Part shown: positions 28,196 to 37,350 of the stretch, piece after piece
Layout: each line of letters begins with the position of its first letter
Position numbering within the stretch: position 1 is the stretch's first letter
The notes under the pieces: model-generated
Told to the model about the DNA's origin: nothing
The model's database searches: none
The model's input: only the letters and a program-made list of their open reading frames with translations
Source: Rhizobiaceae bacterium
GTDB lineage: Bacteria > Pseudomonadota > Alphaproteobacteria > Rhizobiales > Rhizobiaceae
Length of the DNA stretch: 64,000 nt
Direction: 5' to 3'
Assembly (NCBI GenBank): GCA_029212415.1
Contig: JARGOF010000003.1
Location: 186,229 to 250,228 of the forward strand
Made by a program: the position numbers and the translations under genes

Positions 28196-30607
28196 ATGAA
28201 CGATAAAACGAAATCCGTTGTCTGGTTTGAGGATTGCAATCGCGATGACGTGTCGCTTGTGGGGGGCAAAAACGCGTCACTGGGCGAAATGGTCAGTTCG
28301 CTTGCAGCCGCCGGCATCAATGTGCCAGCGGGATTTGCGACAACGGCTGAAGCCTACTGGCAATTTATTGACGCAAACAATCTCAGGCAGACCATTGAAG
28401 ATCTGCTGGCGCAGTTGCAGGCGCGTTCGCTGACGCTGGCGCAGGCAGGGGAACAGATTCGAACAGCGATTCTCGGCGGGAAATGGCCAGAGGATCTGGC
28501 CGGGATGATCAGGTCCTCCTATGCGGAACTGTCACAACGCGCGAACCGGACAAATGTTGATGTGGCCGTGCGCTCGAGCGCCACTGCAGAGGATTTGCCC
28601 GATGCCAGTTTTGCCGGACAACAGGAGAGTTTTCTCAATATTCAAGGGCCAGAGGCGCTGCTTGAGGCCTGCCGGAAATGCTATGCCTCGCTGTTTACGG
28701 ATCGCGCCATCAGCTACCGTATCGCCAAGGGTTTCGATCACATGAAAGTGGCCCTTTCAATTGGCGTGCAATTGATGGTGCGTGCCGACAAGGGCAGTTC
28801 CGGTGTGATGTTTTCGATCGACACGGAAACCGGCTTTGACAAGGTGGTGATCATCAATGCTGCCTGGGGGCTGGGTGAAAATGTTGTTCAGGGCACAGTC
28901 AATCCCGATGAATATGTTGTTTTCAAACCCTTGCTTGGCGATGTATCGCTGGTTCCAATCGTTGAAAAGCAACTGGGCGCAAAAGAGCAAAAAATGGTCT
29001 ATGGGCGGGGCGGGCAGGAAACCCGGAACGTGCCGACATCGAAGGCGGAACGCGCTGATTTCGTTCTGTCGGATGGAGAAATCCTGACACTTGCACGATG
29101 GGCCTGCATTATCGAAGAGCACTACCAGTGTCCGATGGATATCGAATGGGCCAGAGATGGCAGGAGCGGCGATATTTTCATCGTGCAGGCTCGGCCGGAG
29201 ACTGTTCAGTCCAGTCGCGATGCGTCGCTGCTGAAAGACTATCGGATCAAATCGAAAGGCAAGGTGCTCGTCGAAGGTCTGAGTGTTGGCGGTGCCATTG
29301 TTGCCGGACAGGTTTGCATGATTGACAGTCCTCGGGACATCGATCGTTTTGTCGATGGCAGCATTCTCGTCACGACCAATACTGATCCCGATTGGGTGCC
29401 CGTCATGAAGCGGGCCGCAGGCATCATCACCGACCATGGCGGTCGGACCTCGCATGCGGCGATTGTCAGTCGGGAACTCGGATTGCCGGCGGTGGTTGGC
29501 GCTGGAAACGCAACGCACCTGCTGCACAGCGAACAGGAGGTTACGATTTCCTGTGCGGAGGGCGACATAGGGCTGGTCTATGAGGGCATTGCAGACTTTG
29601 AAGCAGAGGATGTGGTGCTTGACGATATTCTCGAGACAGATACCCAGGTCATGCTCAACCTTGCCAATCCCGCTGCTGCCTTTCGCTGGTGGCAGATGCC
29701 GGCAGACGGTGTTGGCCTGGCGCGCATGGAGTTTGTGATCTCAAATCATATCCGCATTCACCCGATGGCCCTGGTGAATTTTGACCGATTGAAAGACCAG
29801 AACGCCAAGCGTGAAATTGCAGAATTGACGGCGGGATACGATGATAAAACCGATTATTTCGTGGAACGCCTCGGGCGTGGTCTGGCGAAAATAGCCGCAA
29901 CATTTCATCCCCGTCCGGTCATCGTGCGCATGAGCGATTTCAAGACAAACGAATATGCCAATCTGATTGGCGGCGCCGAATTTGAACCCGTTGAAGAAAA
30001 CCCGATGCTCGGCTTTCGTGGCGCGTCACGCTATTACTCCGAAGCCTATCGGCCCGGGTTTGAGCTTGAATGCCGTGCGATCCGGCATCTGCGCGAAAAA
30101 CTCGGCTTTACCAATGTCATTGTGATGATCCCGTTTTGCCGCTCGCTCAATGAGGCTGACCGGGTGCTGGAGGTGATGGCTGAATTCGGTCTTGAACGCG
30201 GCAAAAAGGACCTGAAAGTCTATGTCATGTGCGAAATTCCATCCAATGTCATCCTAGCGAAGGAATTTGCCGAGCGTTTCGATGGCTTCTCCATCGGGTC
30301 GAATGATCTGACCCAGCTGACCCTGGGCATAGACAGGGATAGCGAAGCCCTGTCCGGCGCGTTCAATGAACAGGATGCAGCTGTAAAGTGGATGATCAAG
30401 AACATCATCGAGCAGGCGCATCAGGCGCACAGAAAAGTGGGACTGTGCGGACAGGCGCCAAGTGACCATCCGGAATTTGCGCGGTTTCTGGTGGATTGCG
30501 GCATCGATTCGATTTCAGTCACACCGGACAGTTTTGTCCGGGTGAAACGCAGCATTGCCGGCGAAGAGGTTCAGCTCGGCGTCGCCAATGCGGCAATCCA
30601 TCGGTGA
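28196..30607 (+). CDS. ppsA: Phosphoenolpyruvate synthase (pyruvate, water dikinase)
   Basis: An 803-aa enzyme converting pyruvate, ATP and water to PEP, AMP and phosphate, the entry to gluconeogenesis from pyruvate or lactate. Three domains: N-terminal ATP-grasp/pyruvate-binding (VGGKNASLGEM near residue 22, AVRSSATAEDLP near 123), the swivelling phosphohistidine domain (GGRTSHAAIVSRELGLPAVVG, His at 420), and the C-terminal PEP-utilising TIM barrel (NPMLGFRGASRY, SIGSNDLTQLTLG, and GLCGQAPSD with the catalytic Cys). Full length for the family. It would serve growth on the pyruvate and lactate produced by the sugar-acid routes nearby. Confidence 0.95.
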   Translation: MNDKTKSVVWFEDCNRDDVSLVGGKNASLGEMVSSLAAAGINVPAGFATTAEAYWQFIDANNLRQTIEDLLAQLQARSLTLAQAGEQIRTAILGGKWPEDLAGMIRSSYAELSQRANRTNVDVAVRSSATAEDLPDASFAGQQESFLNIQGPEALLEACRKCYASLFTDRAISYRIAKGFDHMKVALSIGVQLMVRADKGSSGVMFSIDTETGFDKVVIINAAWGLGENVVQGTVNPDEYVVFKPLLGDVSLVPIVEKQLGAKEQKMVYGRGGQETRNVPTSKAERADFVLSDGEILTLARWACIIEEHYQCPMDIEWARDGRSGDIFIVQARPETVQSSRDASLLKDYRIKSKGKVLVEGLSVGGAIVAGQVCMIDSPRDIDRFVDGSILVTTNTDPDWVPVMKRAAGIITDHGGRTSHAAIVSRELGLPAVVGAGNATHLLHSEQEVTISCAEGDIGLVYEGIADFEAEDVVLDDILETDTQVMLNLANPAAAFRWWQMPADGVGLARMEFVISNHIRIHPMALVNFDRLKDQNAKREIAELTAGYDDKTDYFVERLGRGLAKIAATFHPRPVIVRMSDFKTNEYANLIGGAEFEPVEENPMLGFRGASRYYSEAYRPGFELECRAIRHLREKLGFTNVIVMIPFCRSLNEADRVLEVMAEFGLERGKKDLKVYVMCEIPSNVILAKEFAERFDGFSIGSNDLTQLTLGIDRDSEALSGAFNEQDAAVKWMIKNIIEQAHQAHRKVGLCGQAPSDHPEFARFLVDCGIDSISVTPDSFVRVKRSIAGEEVQLGVANAAIHR

Positions 30608-30810
30608 AGCCGACGCTCCCACATGATTACGCGCATATATAAATGAGAGGTGCTTGTTCAACCGCCTGTAGGGCAAATTATCGTGCAGTCTTGATCCACC
30701 TCAATCGGCGGTCGCCAAACCCTGTTTAGCTGTGTTGGCCGCCGGTTTCTCTTGCATTGTTGCATTCTGGCGGGTCCGTCGTGGGATAGCCCAAAGCAGG
30801 AGGATGTTGC

Positions 30811-31419
30811 GTGTCGGTATCTGTGGAAAATCTGGTCGATCGAATTCGAACTCTCCAGGCTCAACTGGAGGATGAAATTGATGCGAAACGGAAAAAATTC
30901 AATTATCGAGTCGAAAAACGCCGCGTCGTTTTCGAGGATGGAGTCGCCCGTCGTCACAGGGAAATCAAAACCAGGCTCTGGTCCTATGTAAAAGGGGCCA
31001 GGCTGCTGGTGGTGCTGACGGCACCTTTCATCTATGCCTTGATCTTTCCCTTGCTGCTGCTGGATCTTTTCGTGACTGTCTATCAGGCTGTCTGTTTTCC
31101 GGTTTACCGGATCGAGAAAGTGCGCAGGGCGGATTATATTGTTTTTGACCGGCGGCACCTGGCTTACCTCAATGGATTGCAAAAACTCAATTGCACCTAT
31201 TGCTCTTATGCCAATGGACTGATCGCCTTTGTACGGGAAATTGCTTCGCGCACAGAGCAACACTGGTGTCCCATCAAGCATGCAAGGCGTGTCGCAGGCA
31301 CGCATGAACGGTATCCGCGCTTTATCGAGTTCGGCGATGCGGAAGGGTTTCCCGAACGATTTGAAAAAGTCCGGCAATGGAATGGTACGGACAAAAGCGA
31401 AGATGCGCCTCATCCGTGA
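30811..31419 (+). CDS. Conserved membrane-associated protein with paired Cys motifs
   Basis: A 202-aa protein starting at GTG 30811 behind AGGAGG. Layout: a charged, coiled-coil-like N-terminus (about 1-65), a strong hydrophobic stretch (LLVVLTAPFIYALIFPLLLLDLFVTVYQAV is split across about 66-95), then a soluble C-terminal part with CTYCSYANG near residue 131 and CPIKHA near 155. I do not know the function. Three cysteines and a histidine in this arrangement could bind iron, zinc or a cluster at the membrane face. It lies between PEP synthase and an adenylate cyclase. Confidence 0.8.
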   Translation: MSVSVENLVDRIRTLQAQLEDEIDAKRKKFNYRVEKRRVVFEDGVARRHREIKTRLWSYVKGARLLVVLTAPFIYALIFPLLLLDLFVTVYQAVCFPVYRIEKVRRADYIVFDRRHLAYLNGLQKLNCTYCSYANGLIAFVREIASRTEQHWCPIKHARRVAGTHERYPRFIEFGDAEGFPERFEKVRQWNGTDKSEDAPHP

Positions 31420-31551
31420 TTCCATGCGCTGATGTGATCGCAGGGGCATTTCAGTTTGCGCGCCAATTTGATCTCGTTCATAAACACCACAGCATGTGAT
31501 GCGGGCCACGGGGTCCTGAGTGCTCATCAGAACCAGGCGATGGAATATTGA

Positions 31552-32988
31552 ATGACGGAAGTTGGTGTGCCAGAGACTGACAAAGACAGTCGCAATTATC
31601 TGCAGAATTTTCGTTGGATATCGCGCAATGAGGCCGTCGATTACTCAAATCGTCATGTCTTTCAAGCGCTTGAAAGAAACAAGCGGGAAGGATTGACCCT
31701 GGCTGTCCGGGCGCGCTGGATCGCTCTTTGCATTATTGCCGTGCTCCTGGTCTTCATCATTCCCTCCTGGGATGTGCTTTTTTATGAAGCCGTTCTGGTT
31801 GGTCTTGCGCTGATCGGATGGTTGCAATTGCGTGCCGGAAAAGTCGGCAGGTCGCGTTGGGAACTGACATTGATCTTCATGGACATCGCGCTGATGACCG
31901 TCGGGATGCTGGTCCCCAATCCGTTCCTCGATCAGGATTGGCCAAGTGCCATTCAGTTCCAATTCAACAATTTCAAATATTTCTACGTTTTCCTGGCTGC
32001 CATAACACTCGGTTACAGTTGGCGCACGGTCATCAGTTACGGCACCTGGGCGGCTGTGCTCTGGCTTCTTGGTATGGTTCTGATCCTGTTTTTCGGTACG
32101 GTGGATCCGGAGTTGACTGATCGACTGCGTGAGGCTGCTCTGGGGGACGAGCGCCTTCTGTCACTTATTGATCCCAGCCGGGTTGGTGTGGCCAACCGGA
32201 TCGAAGAGGTGACCGTCTTCCTGATTGTCGCGGGGATCCTTGCCGTTAATTCGTTCCGCATGAACCAACTCCTGTTGCGACAGGCCAGCACAACGCGCGA
32301 ACGGACCAATCTGGCGCGCCATTTTCCACCGAATATCGTTGATCAATTGGCAGAGCGGGACCAACCGCTGGGTACGGTTCGCGAACAGGACGTGGCTGTG
32401 ATGTTTGCCGATATCGTGGGGTTTACACGGCTGGCTGAAAAGGAAACACCTGAGGCTGTTGTCGCCATGTTGCGTGATTTCCACCAGTTGATTGAAGAGA
32501 CAGTCTTTGAGCACGGCGGCACGCTCGACAAGTATCTGGGCGACGGCGTCATGGTGACCTTCGGCACACCGGAAGCAGGCAAGTGTGACGCATGCGACGC
32601 CATAAGTTGCGCCGAGGCACTCTTTTCTCGCATGGATATTTGGAATGATCAGCGAAGCGGGCGCGGTGAGGCCCGCATCAAATTGTCGATCGGCCTGCAC
32701 TATGGTTCAGTCATTCTTGGCGATATCGGTACCGAACGCCGATTGGAATTTGCCACACTTGGCGATGCGGTCAATGTGGCCAGCCGGCTGGAGGAACTGA
32801 CACGCCCATTGGGAACCGTTTGCGTTCTCAGTGACGATCTGGTTGAAGCGGCCAAGCGACAAAGTGGTGCAACCTCAGCCCTGCTTGATCATTATAGCCG
32901 CATGGATGGTGTGCAGCCATTGCGCGGAAGGGACGCGGGCATTGTCCTGTGGGTTCGCAAGATGTCCGCAGCTGACGTTACTGAATAA
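31552..32988 (+). CDS. Membrane-bound class III adenylate cyclase
   Basis: A 478-aa protein with an N-terminal membrane domain of about six helices (about 55-245) followed by a class III cyclase domain (about 280-450). Metal aspartates lie in MFADIVGFTRLAEKE and LGDGVMVTFG. Unlike the CHASE2 cyclase at 21083, the adenine-specifying residues are canonical: Lys in LDKYLGDG and Asp in LGDAVNVASRLEE. It should make cAMP at the inner membrane in response to a signal sensed by the membrane domain. It stands alone, with no partner kinase or regulator beside it. Confidence 0.9.
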   Translation: MTEVGVPETDKDSRNYLQNFRWISRNEAVDYSNRHVFQALERNKREGLTLAVRARWIALCIIAVLLVFIIPSWDVLFYEAVLVGLALIGWLQLRAGKVGRSRWELTLIFMDIALMTVGMLVPNPFLDQDWPSAIQFQFNNFKYFYVFLAAITLGYSWRTVISYGTWAAVLWLLGMVLILFFGTVDPELTDRLREAALGDERLLSLIDPSRVGVANRIEEVTVFLIVAGILAVNSFRMNQLLLRQASTTRERTNLARHFPPNIVDQLAERDQPLGTVREQDVAVMFADIVGFTRLAEKETPEAVVAMLRDFHQLIEETVFEHGGTLDKYLGDGVMVTFGTPEAGKCDACDAISCAEALFSRMDIWNDQRSGRGEARIKLSIGLHYGSVILGDIGTERRLEFATLGDAVNVASRLEELTRPLGTVCVLSDDLVEAAKRQSGATSALLDHYSRMDGVQPLRGRDAGIVLWVRKMSAADVTE

Positions 32989-33163
32989 TAATGCTTTCGG
33001 TTTCGGCGTTCGTCGCCACCGAACATATGCATATCTGTTTGGTGGCGGCTGTTCCTCGGTGCCTATCAGGCCGAATGATGCCATTGCCTGATCAGCAATC
33101 GCTTTCAAACGGAACATTTTACGCCTGCAATTCGTTGGTTCCCTGAAAACAGGAGCAAACGAA

Positions 33164-33613
33164 ATGGGACAATATACCAGATTTGGTGCCATGATCGCGA
33201 CATCGACGGCTTTGATGCTGGGGCTGATGTATCTCAATACCTATGCGTTTGATCACATATACTGGAGTGAGACGCGGGCCTATATGGCATTGGTGATGGG
33301 CGCGGCCATGGCATTTGTCATGCTGGCGTTCATGCTTGGCATGTACAAAAATACGAAAATCAATGCAGCCATATTTGTCGCCGCTATCCTGGTTTTTTCA
33401 GGCTCACTCTATCTGGTGCGAAGTCAGGAGACGATTGACGACCTATCCTGGATGAAAGCCATGATTCCGCATCATTCCATTGCCATACTCACCAGTGAGC
33501 GCGCCCATATTTCTGACCCGAGGGTGCGTGAACTTGCCGACGGAATTATCGAGGCACAACGTCGGGAGATTGCAGAGATGAAGGCGTTGATTGCCGACAT
33601 TGAGGCCAAGTGA
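33164..33613 (+). CDS. DUF305 family membrane protein
   Basis: A 149-aa protein with three hydrophobic helices (about 8-25, 40-60, 65-82) and a C-terminal DUF305 (ferritin-like four-helix) segment, WMKAMIPHHSIAILTSERA near residue 105, in which the HH pair is the family hallmark and may bind metal. The preceding site is AGGAG. Proteins of this shape often sit near copper or heavy-metal genes, but none is adjacent here; it converges on the histidine kinase. Confidence 0.85.
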   Translation: MGQYTRFGAMIATSTALMLGLMYLNTYAFDHIYWSETRAYMALVMGAAMAFVMLAFMLGMYKNTKINAAIFVAAILVFSGSLYLVRSQETIDDLSWMKAMIPHHSIAILTSERAHISDPRVRELADGIIEAQRREIAEMKALIADIEAK

Positions 33614-33640
33614 ACTGCGGTTCAACAGAGAAGGCAGACC

Positions 33641-35176
33641 TTACGCAGTGGGCTCGTGGCCATTCATCTTGGGAAACCTGACTTCGATCCGCGTGCCGTC
33701 GCTTGAATGTATCTCGTAGGTGCCGCCCAATTGTCCGGCGAAGGCCGCGATCAGAACGCTTCCCATGTTTTTGCTGGTGGTCTCTACCTCGAAACCGGGG
33801 CCGTCGTCCAACACGATCAACAGCAGTTCCCCATCCTCTGCCTCAGTCAGGCGAACCAGCAGCTTGCCTGTCTTGCGATCGTTGAAGGCATGTTTGAAAG
33901 CATTGGCGACGAGTTCATTGACGAGCAGACCCAGTTGCATCGCCCGGTCTCCTGACAGGCTGACAGGTGCAATGTCGAGTGTGATGTCGACGTTCTTGCC
34001 GTAGCCGGTGACGATATCGCCGGTAAGCCGCTTGATGTAGGGGGAGACCTCCACGGTTTCGAACTGGTCGGACTTGTACATTTCCTCATGAACGGATGCC
34101 ATGGCGGATATGCGTCCGACCAGCGCATCGCCTGCACCGTTGGGGAGCTTTTGCAGACGAATGAGCGATGTGACCGTCTGCAGGTTGTTCTTGATGCGAT
34201 GGTGTATTTCACGCAGCAGAAATTCATTTTTCTGGTTGGCGATTGCCAGGGATTCCTGACGCGCCTCGTCAATGCGCATCATGTTCTGAAGCTTCATCAC
34301 GGCCAGATAAAGACCCACGAGGATCGGCAATCCGAGCAGCGCCCATATCAGCATGACATGCCAGAATCCTGCCATGGCCGTGGCGGAATTCATTCCGGCT
34401 ATGGCGATAATCGGCCAGTCGGGAAGCTTGTGATAACCGACAATGCGGGCAATTCCGTCGGCGGGTGAAACGCTTTCATAAAATCCGTCTGGATTGGTTT
34501 TCAGCATTTCGAATACTCTGGAATCGCTGAGGTCGACCGGCTCGATGGGTGGAGAACGAGCGATCAACATGCCGTCCTCGCGGATCAGGCTGATGGTGGA
34601 CCCAGCGGTAAACCCAAGTGTATTTGCCAGATAGGAGAGCGTCGTCACCGGAATGGCAATGGTTGCAACGCCGGCAAATGTGCCCGCAACATTCAGTCGC
34701 TTGGCTATGATGAAAACTTTTTCACCGCTCAACCGTTCCTGCACCATGGGCGACAGCACGAGTTCCTGGCCATTGCGCAATTTGTCAAAGTAACTCCGGT
34801 CGTCAACACTGATGCTGACCGCATCGGCAAAGCTGGAATAGATAAGCTCTCCCTGCCTGTCGTAGACCGAATACTGGGAGCCACTGGGCAGGCCTCTGAC
34901 AGCCTTGTTGATGTCAATGATGGAGTTGCTGTTGGCGCGAAGGTTTTCCTTGACGACGGCCTCTTCTATGCGGCGCAATGTCTGGCCGCTTGATTCAAAT
35001 ATCCAGCTGAATTGCGTTGCGACCACATGGGCCGCCGTATGGACACGCACCTGGGCTCTGGAACGTTCCGACACATATTCCTTGCGCACCAGGGCACCGC
35101 CCAGCGCGAGGAACAAGACGAGGACGACAATGCCTGTTTTCCTGATGGCCGGGATGGCCAGGCCGGTTCTATGCAA
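33641..35176 (-). CDS. Sensor histidine kinase (HisKA_2 / HWE-like) with periplasmic Cache domain
   Basis: A 511-aa inner-membrane kinase. Transmembrane helix at about 14-28, double Cache-type periplasmic domain (about 40-280, with YSVYDRQGELIYSS, VDDRSYFDKLRNGQELVLSPMV in two parts), second helix at about 285-308, then a HisKA_2 dimerisation domain REIHHRIKNNLQTVTSL with the phospho-accepting His near 346, and an HATPase domain (NELVANAFKHAF, LDDGPGF). Start is TTG 35176 with GGTGAGAG upstream. Kinases of this class often feed the alphaproteobacterial general stress response, but no cognate regulator is encoded nearby. Confidence 0.9.
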   Translation of the reverse strand: MHRTGLAIPAIRKTGIVVLVLFLALGGALVRKEYVSERSRAQVRVHTAAHVVATQFSWIFESSGQTLRRIEEAVVKENLRANSNSIIDINKAVRGLPSGSQYSVYDRQGELIYSSFADAVSISVDDRSYFDKLRNGQELVLSPMVQERLSGEKVFIIAKRLNVAGTFAGVATIAIPVTTLSYLANTLGFTAGSTISLIREDGMLIARSPPIEPVDLSDSRVFEMLKTNPDGFYESVSPADGIARIVGYHKLPDWPIIAIAGMNSATAMAGFWHVMLIWALLGLPILVGLYLAVMKLQNMMRIDEARQESLAIANQKNEFLLREIHHRIKNNLQTVTSLIRLQKLPNGAGDALVGRISAMASVHEEMYKSDQFETVEVSPYIKRLTGDIVTGYGKNVDITLDIAPVSLSGDRAMQLGLLVNELVANAFKHAFNDRKTGKLLVRLTEAEDGELLLIVLDDGPGFEVETTSKNMGSVLIAAFAGQLGGTYEIHSSDGTRIEVRFPKMNGHEPTA

Positions 35177-35677
35177 TTTCTCTCACCGTCGAATGTCCCA
35201 TGCGATCAACATTTGAAAAAAACACAGCGGTCATAGCGTGTCTCCTGACAAACTCCTGGAGCGGGACGAAAGTGCGTTGCGTCCCTTTGAGCTCAATATC
35301 GTCTGAATTTTCAATCGGCAAGCTGCATTCTTTCTTTGTCAGTTTGTTTTTCAAGTGACCATATACCGATCCGGGGAGCAAGCCGGCTATTAAAATTGAC
35401 ATGCTGAGGACCACTTGGTGGAGCAGCGGTGATTCCAAAACAATTCCGTGATCGGCAGAACATTGCACAGCGAAAACGGCAAAACCGCGATTGCCGGAAT
35501 ATTGCTTTCGAAGCGCGATCGTGTCGTCCATTGGCATTGGGGGTGCGCGACAGATTTTGCGCCAATTTGTATCGGCGTCATACCGGGAGAACTGGTAGAA
35601 ACTTTGCCTATCGACAGGCCAGCGCGGGCGGCTTAACCTTTGTTGCGTGCGTACCAAAACAAAGGGTCTGGTCAATC
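35177..35677. other. 501-bp divergent intergenic region, no confident gene
   Basis: Lies between the kinase start and the start of the enolase-superfamily gene. A 168-codon frame covers most of it on the minus strand (35169-35675) and ends across the kinase TTG, but it has no ribosome site, no family motif and a composition unlike the neighbours. A shorter frame starting about 35405 could be a coupled small protein; I see no positive support. Confidence 0.45.
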
Positions 35678-36787
35678 ATGGCAATCATTGAACATGTGGA
35701 AATCCTGATGGTGGATCTGAAGCCGAAGGTGCGTCGCACGGATGCCATTCAATCCTTCGAAAGTCAGGAAACACCCATGGTGCGTATCCGCGATGCGGAT
35801 GGTGTCATCGGCACGGGTTATTCCTATACGATCGGGCAGGGCGGTCCGGCCATCATGTCACTTTTGCGCCAGACACTGGTGCCGCGTCTGGTTGGCAGAG
35901 AAGCCGAGGAAATCGAGGGTATCTGGCAGAGCCTGCTTTTTTCGACCCATGCAACGGCTGTTGGCGCGATTACCTCGCTGGCCCTGGCCGCCATCGACAC
36001 GGCGCTTTGGGATTTGCGGTGCAGAAAAGCCGGGCTGCCGCTGTTCCGTTTGCTGGGCGGAGCGAAGAACAATGTTCCCTGCTACACGACGGAAGGCGGC
36101 TGGCTGCACATTGACACCGATTTGCTGGTAAAGGACGCACAGGAAGCCCAGGCAAAGGGATTTGCCGGGTCGAAAATCAAGATTGGCAAGCCTCACCTGT
36201 CACAGGATCGGGAGCGGATTGCGGCCGTGCGTGCTGCCGTTGGCCCATCCTATGAGATTATGGTCGATGCCAATCAGGCCTTCAGCCGCGCCGAGGCAAC
36301 GCGCCGTGCCCACATGCTGGAAGAATTTGATGTTGGCTGGCTGGAAGAGCCCATGCCTGCCGACAACGTGCTGGAACATGCCCTGCTGGCGGCATCCACC
36401 TCGGTTCCCATTGCGGTGGGTGAAAGCATGTATTCGATCAGCCAGTTCAAGGACTATCTGGTATCGGGAGGCGCATCGATCGTGCAGGTGGATGTGGCGC
36501 GCATCGGCGGCATCACACCCTGGATGAAAGTCGCGCATATGGCTGAAGCTTTCAACGTTCCGGTCTGTCCGCATTTCCTGATGGAGCTGCATGCCAGCCT
36601 GGTCTGTGCGATACCGAATGCCCCCTGGCTTGAATATATACCGCAATTGGACACCATCACGACGTCCGGTCTGCGCATCGAAGAGGGGCGTGCCTGGCCG
36701 GACGAAAAACCTGGTCTTGGCATCGACTGGGATTGGCAGGCAATCCAGGCGGCCCGGGTTGAAGGCCTTGCCTGGGCAACGGCTTGA
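35678..36787 (+). CDS. Mandelate racemase/enolase superfamily sugar-acid dehydratase
   Basis: A 369-aa enolase-superfamily protein of the mandelate racemase subgroup: KIKIG (K166, K168), metal ligands D near 197 (MVDANQ), E near 223 (WLEEPMP), E near 249 (VGESMY), and the His base in CPHFLMELH near 298. Start ATG 35678 follows AAAGGG and removes an upstream extension lacking family similarity. It probably dehydrates a hexonate, pentonate or aldarate. The lactonase, aldo/keto reductase and importer at 38.3-45.7 kb make it a candidate dehydratase for that route; the exact sugar acid cannot be told from sequence. Confidence 0.85.
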   Translation: MAIIEHVEILMVDLKPKVRRTDAIQSFESQETPMVRIRDADGVIGTGYSYTIGQGGPAIMSLLRQTLVPRLVGREAEEIEGIWQSLLFSTHATAVGAITSLALAAIDTALWDLRCRKAGLPLFRLLGGAKNNVPCYTTEGGWLHIDTDLLVKDAQEAQAKGFAGSKIKIGKPHLSQDRERIAAVRAAVGPSYEIMVDANQAFSRAEATRRAHMLEEFDVGWLEEPMPADNVLEHALLAASTSVPIAVGESMYSISQFKDYLVSGGASIVQVDVARIGGITPWMKVAHMAEAFNVPVCPHFLMELHASLVCAIPNAPWLEYIPQLDTITTSGLRIEEGRAWPDEKPGLGIDWDWQAIQAARVEGLAWATA

Positions 36788-36811
36788 CCGTTTGCGTTGA
36801 GATGGCTCCAG

Positions 36812-37213
36812 TCAATAGGGGTGCGTTCTGAGGTGTCGCTGCAAGGTGAAAGCACAGGCCAGGCCGATTGCCATTTCCAGAAATGCGACAAAGATGATCC
36901 CATCGGCGGGCAGACCATCAAGCGCCATGCTGTAAAAGCGGGAGATCCCGTAAGAGAGATACAGCAGCATAGCGACAACCAGTGCGGTGAATGAAAGCCT
37001 GCTGACAAATACGCCAGAGAAGATGAGCAGTCCGCTTGCCAAGAGGCCGGCACCTGGCGCTCGTATCTCACTCATCAAGCTGGCGCTATCGCCCAGTTCA
37101 ATGCCATTGAGCGCGTGAAATGCCTCGGGCGAAAAAAGCAATCCTGACCCAACCGCAATCGCGATCAATCCTGAGCCGATCAGGACACCCTTCTGTGTTT
37201 TCAAATTCAGCAT
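36812..37213 (-). CDS. DUF4345-type small membrane protein
   Basis: A 133-aa protein with four hydrophobic helices (GVLIGSGLIAIAVGSGLLF; GAGLLASGLLIFSG; ALVVAMLLYLSYGISRFY; IIFVAFLEMAIGLACAF). This pattern fits the DUF4345 family of unknown function. The ATG at 37213 has GGAAGG at 7-nt spacing and is preferred over an in-frame ATG 33 bp upstream. It converges on the enolase-family gene. Confidence 0.75.
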   Translation of the reverse strand: MLNLKTQKGVLIGSGLIAIAVGSGLLFSPEAFHALNGIELGDSASLMSEIRAPGAGLLASGLLIFSGVFVSRLSFTALVVAMLLYLSYGISRFYSMALDGLPADGIIFVAFLEMAIGLACAFTLQRHLRTHPY

Positions 37214-37350
37214 CGTTCTTCCTTCCCTGTTGAAGTCTCTGTACATTCTACCGCAGGAAATTGGATGAACAATGATTGTAAATCCTCATAACTTTGCTGA
37301 TCGTCGTATCTGTCTGGACTTTTGACTTGGACCCATGATACCCGTCAGCC

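Noticed and set aside
35169-35675. 168-codon minus-strand ORF upstream of the histidine kinase, ending across its TTG start
   Set aside because: No ribosome site, no recognisable motif, and a composition unlike real genes here; it does not resemble NepR or a response regulator, which would be the expected partners.
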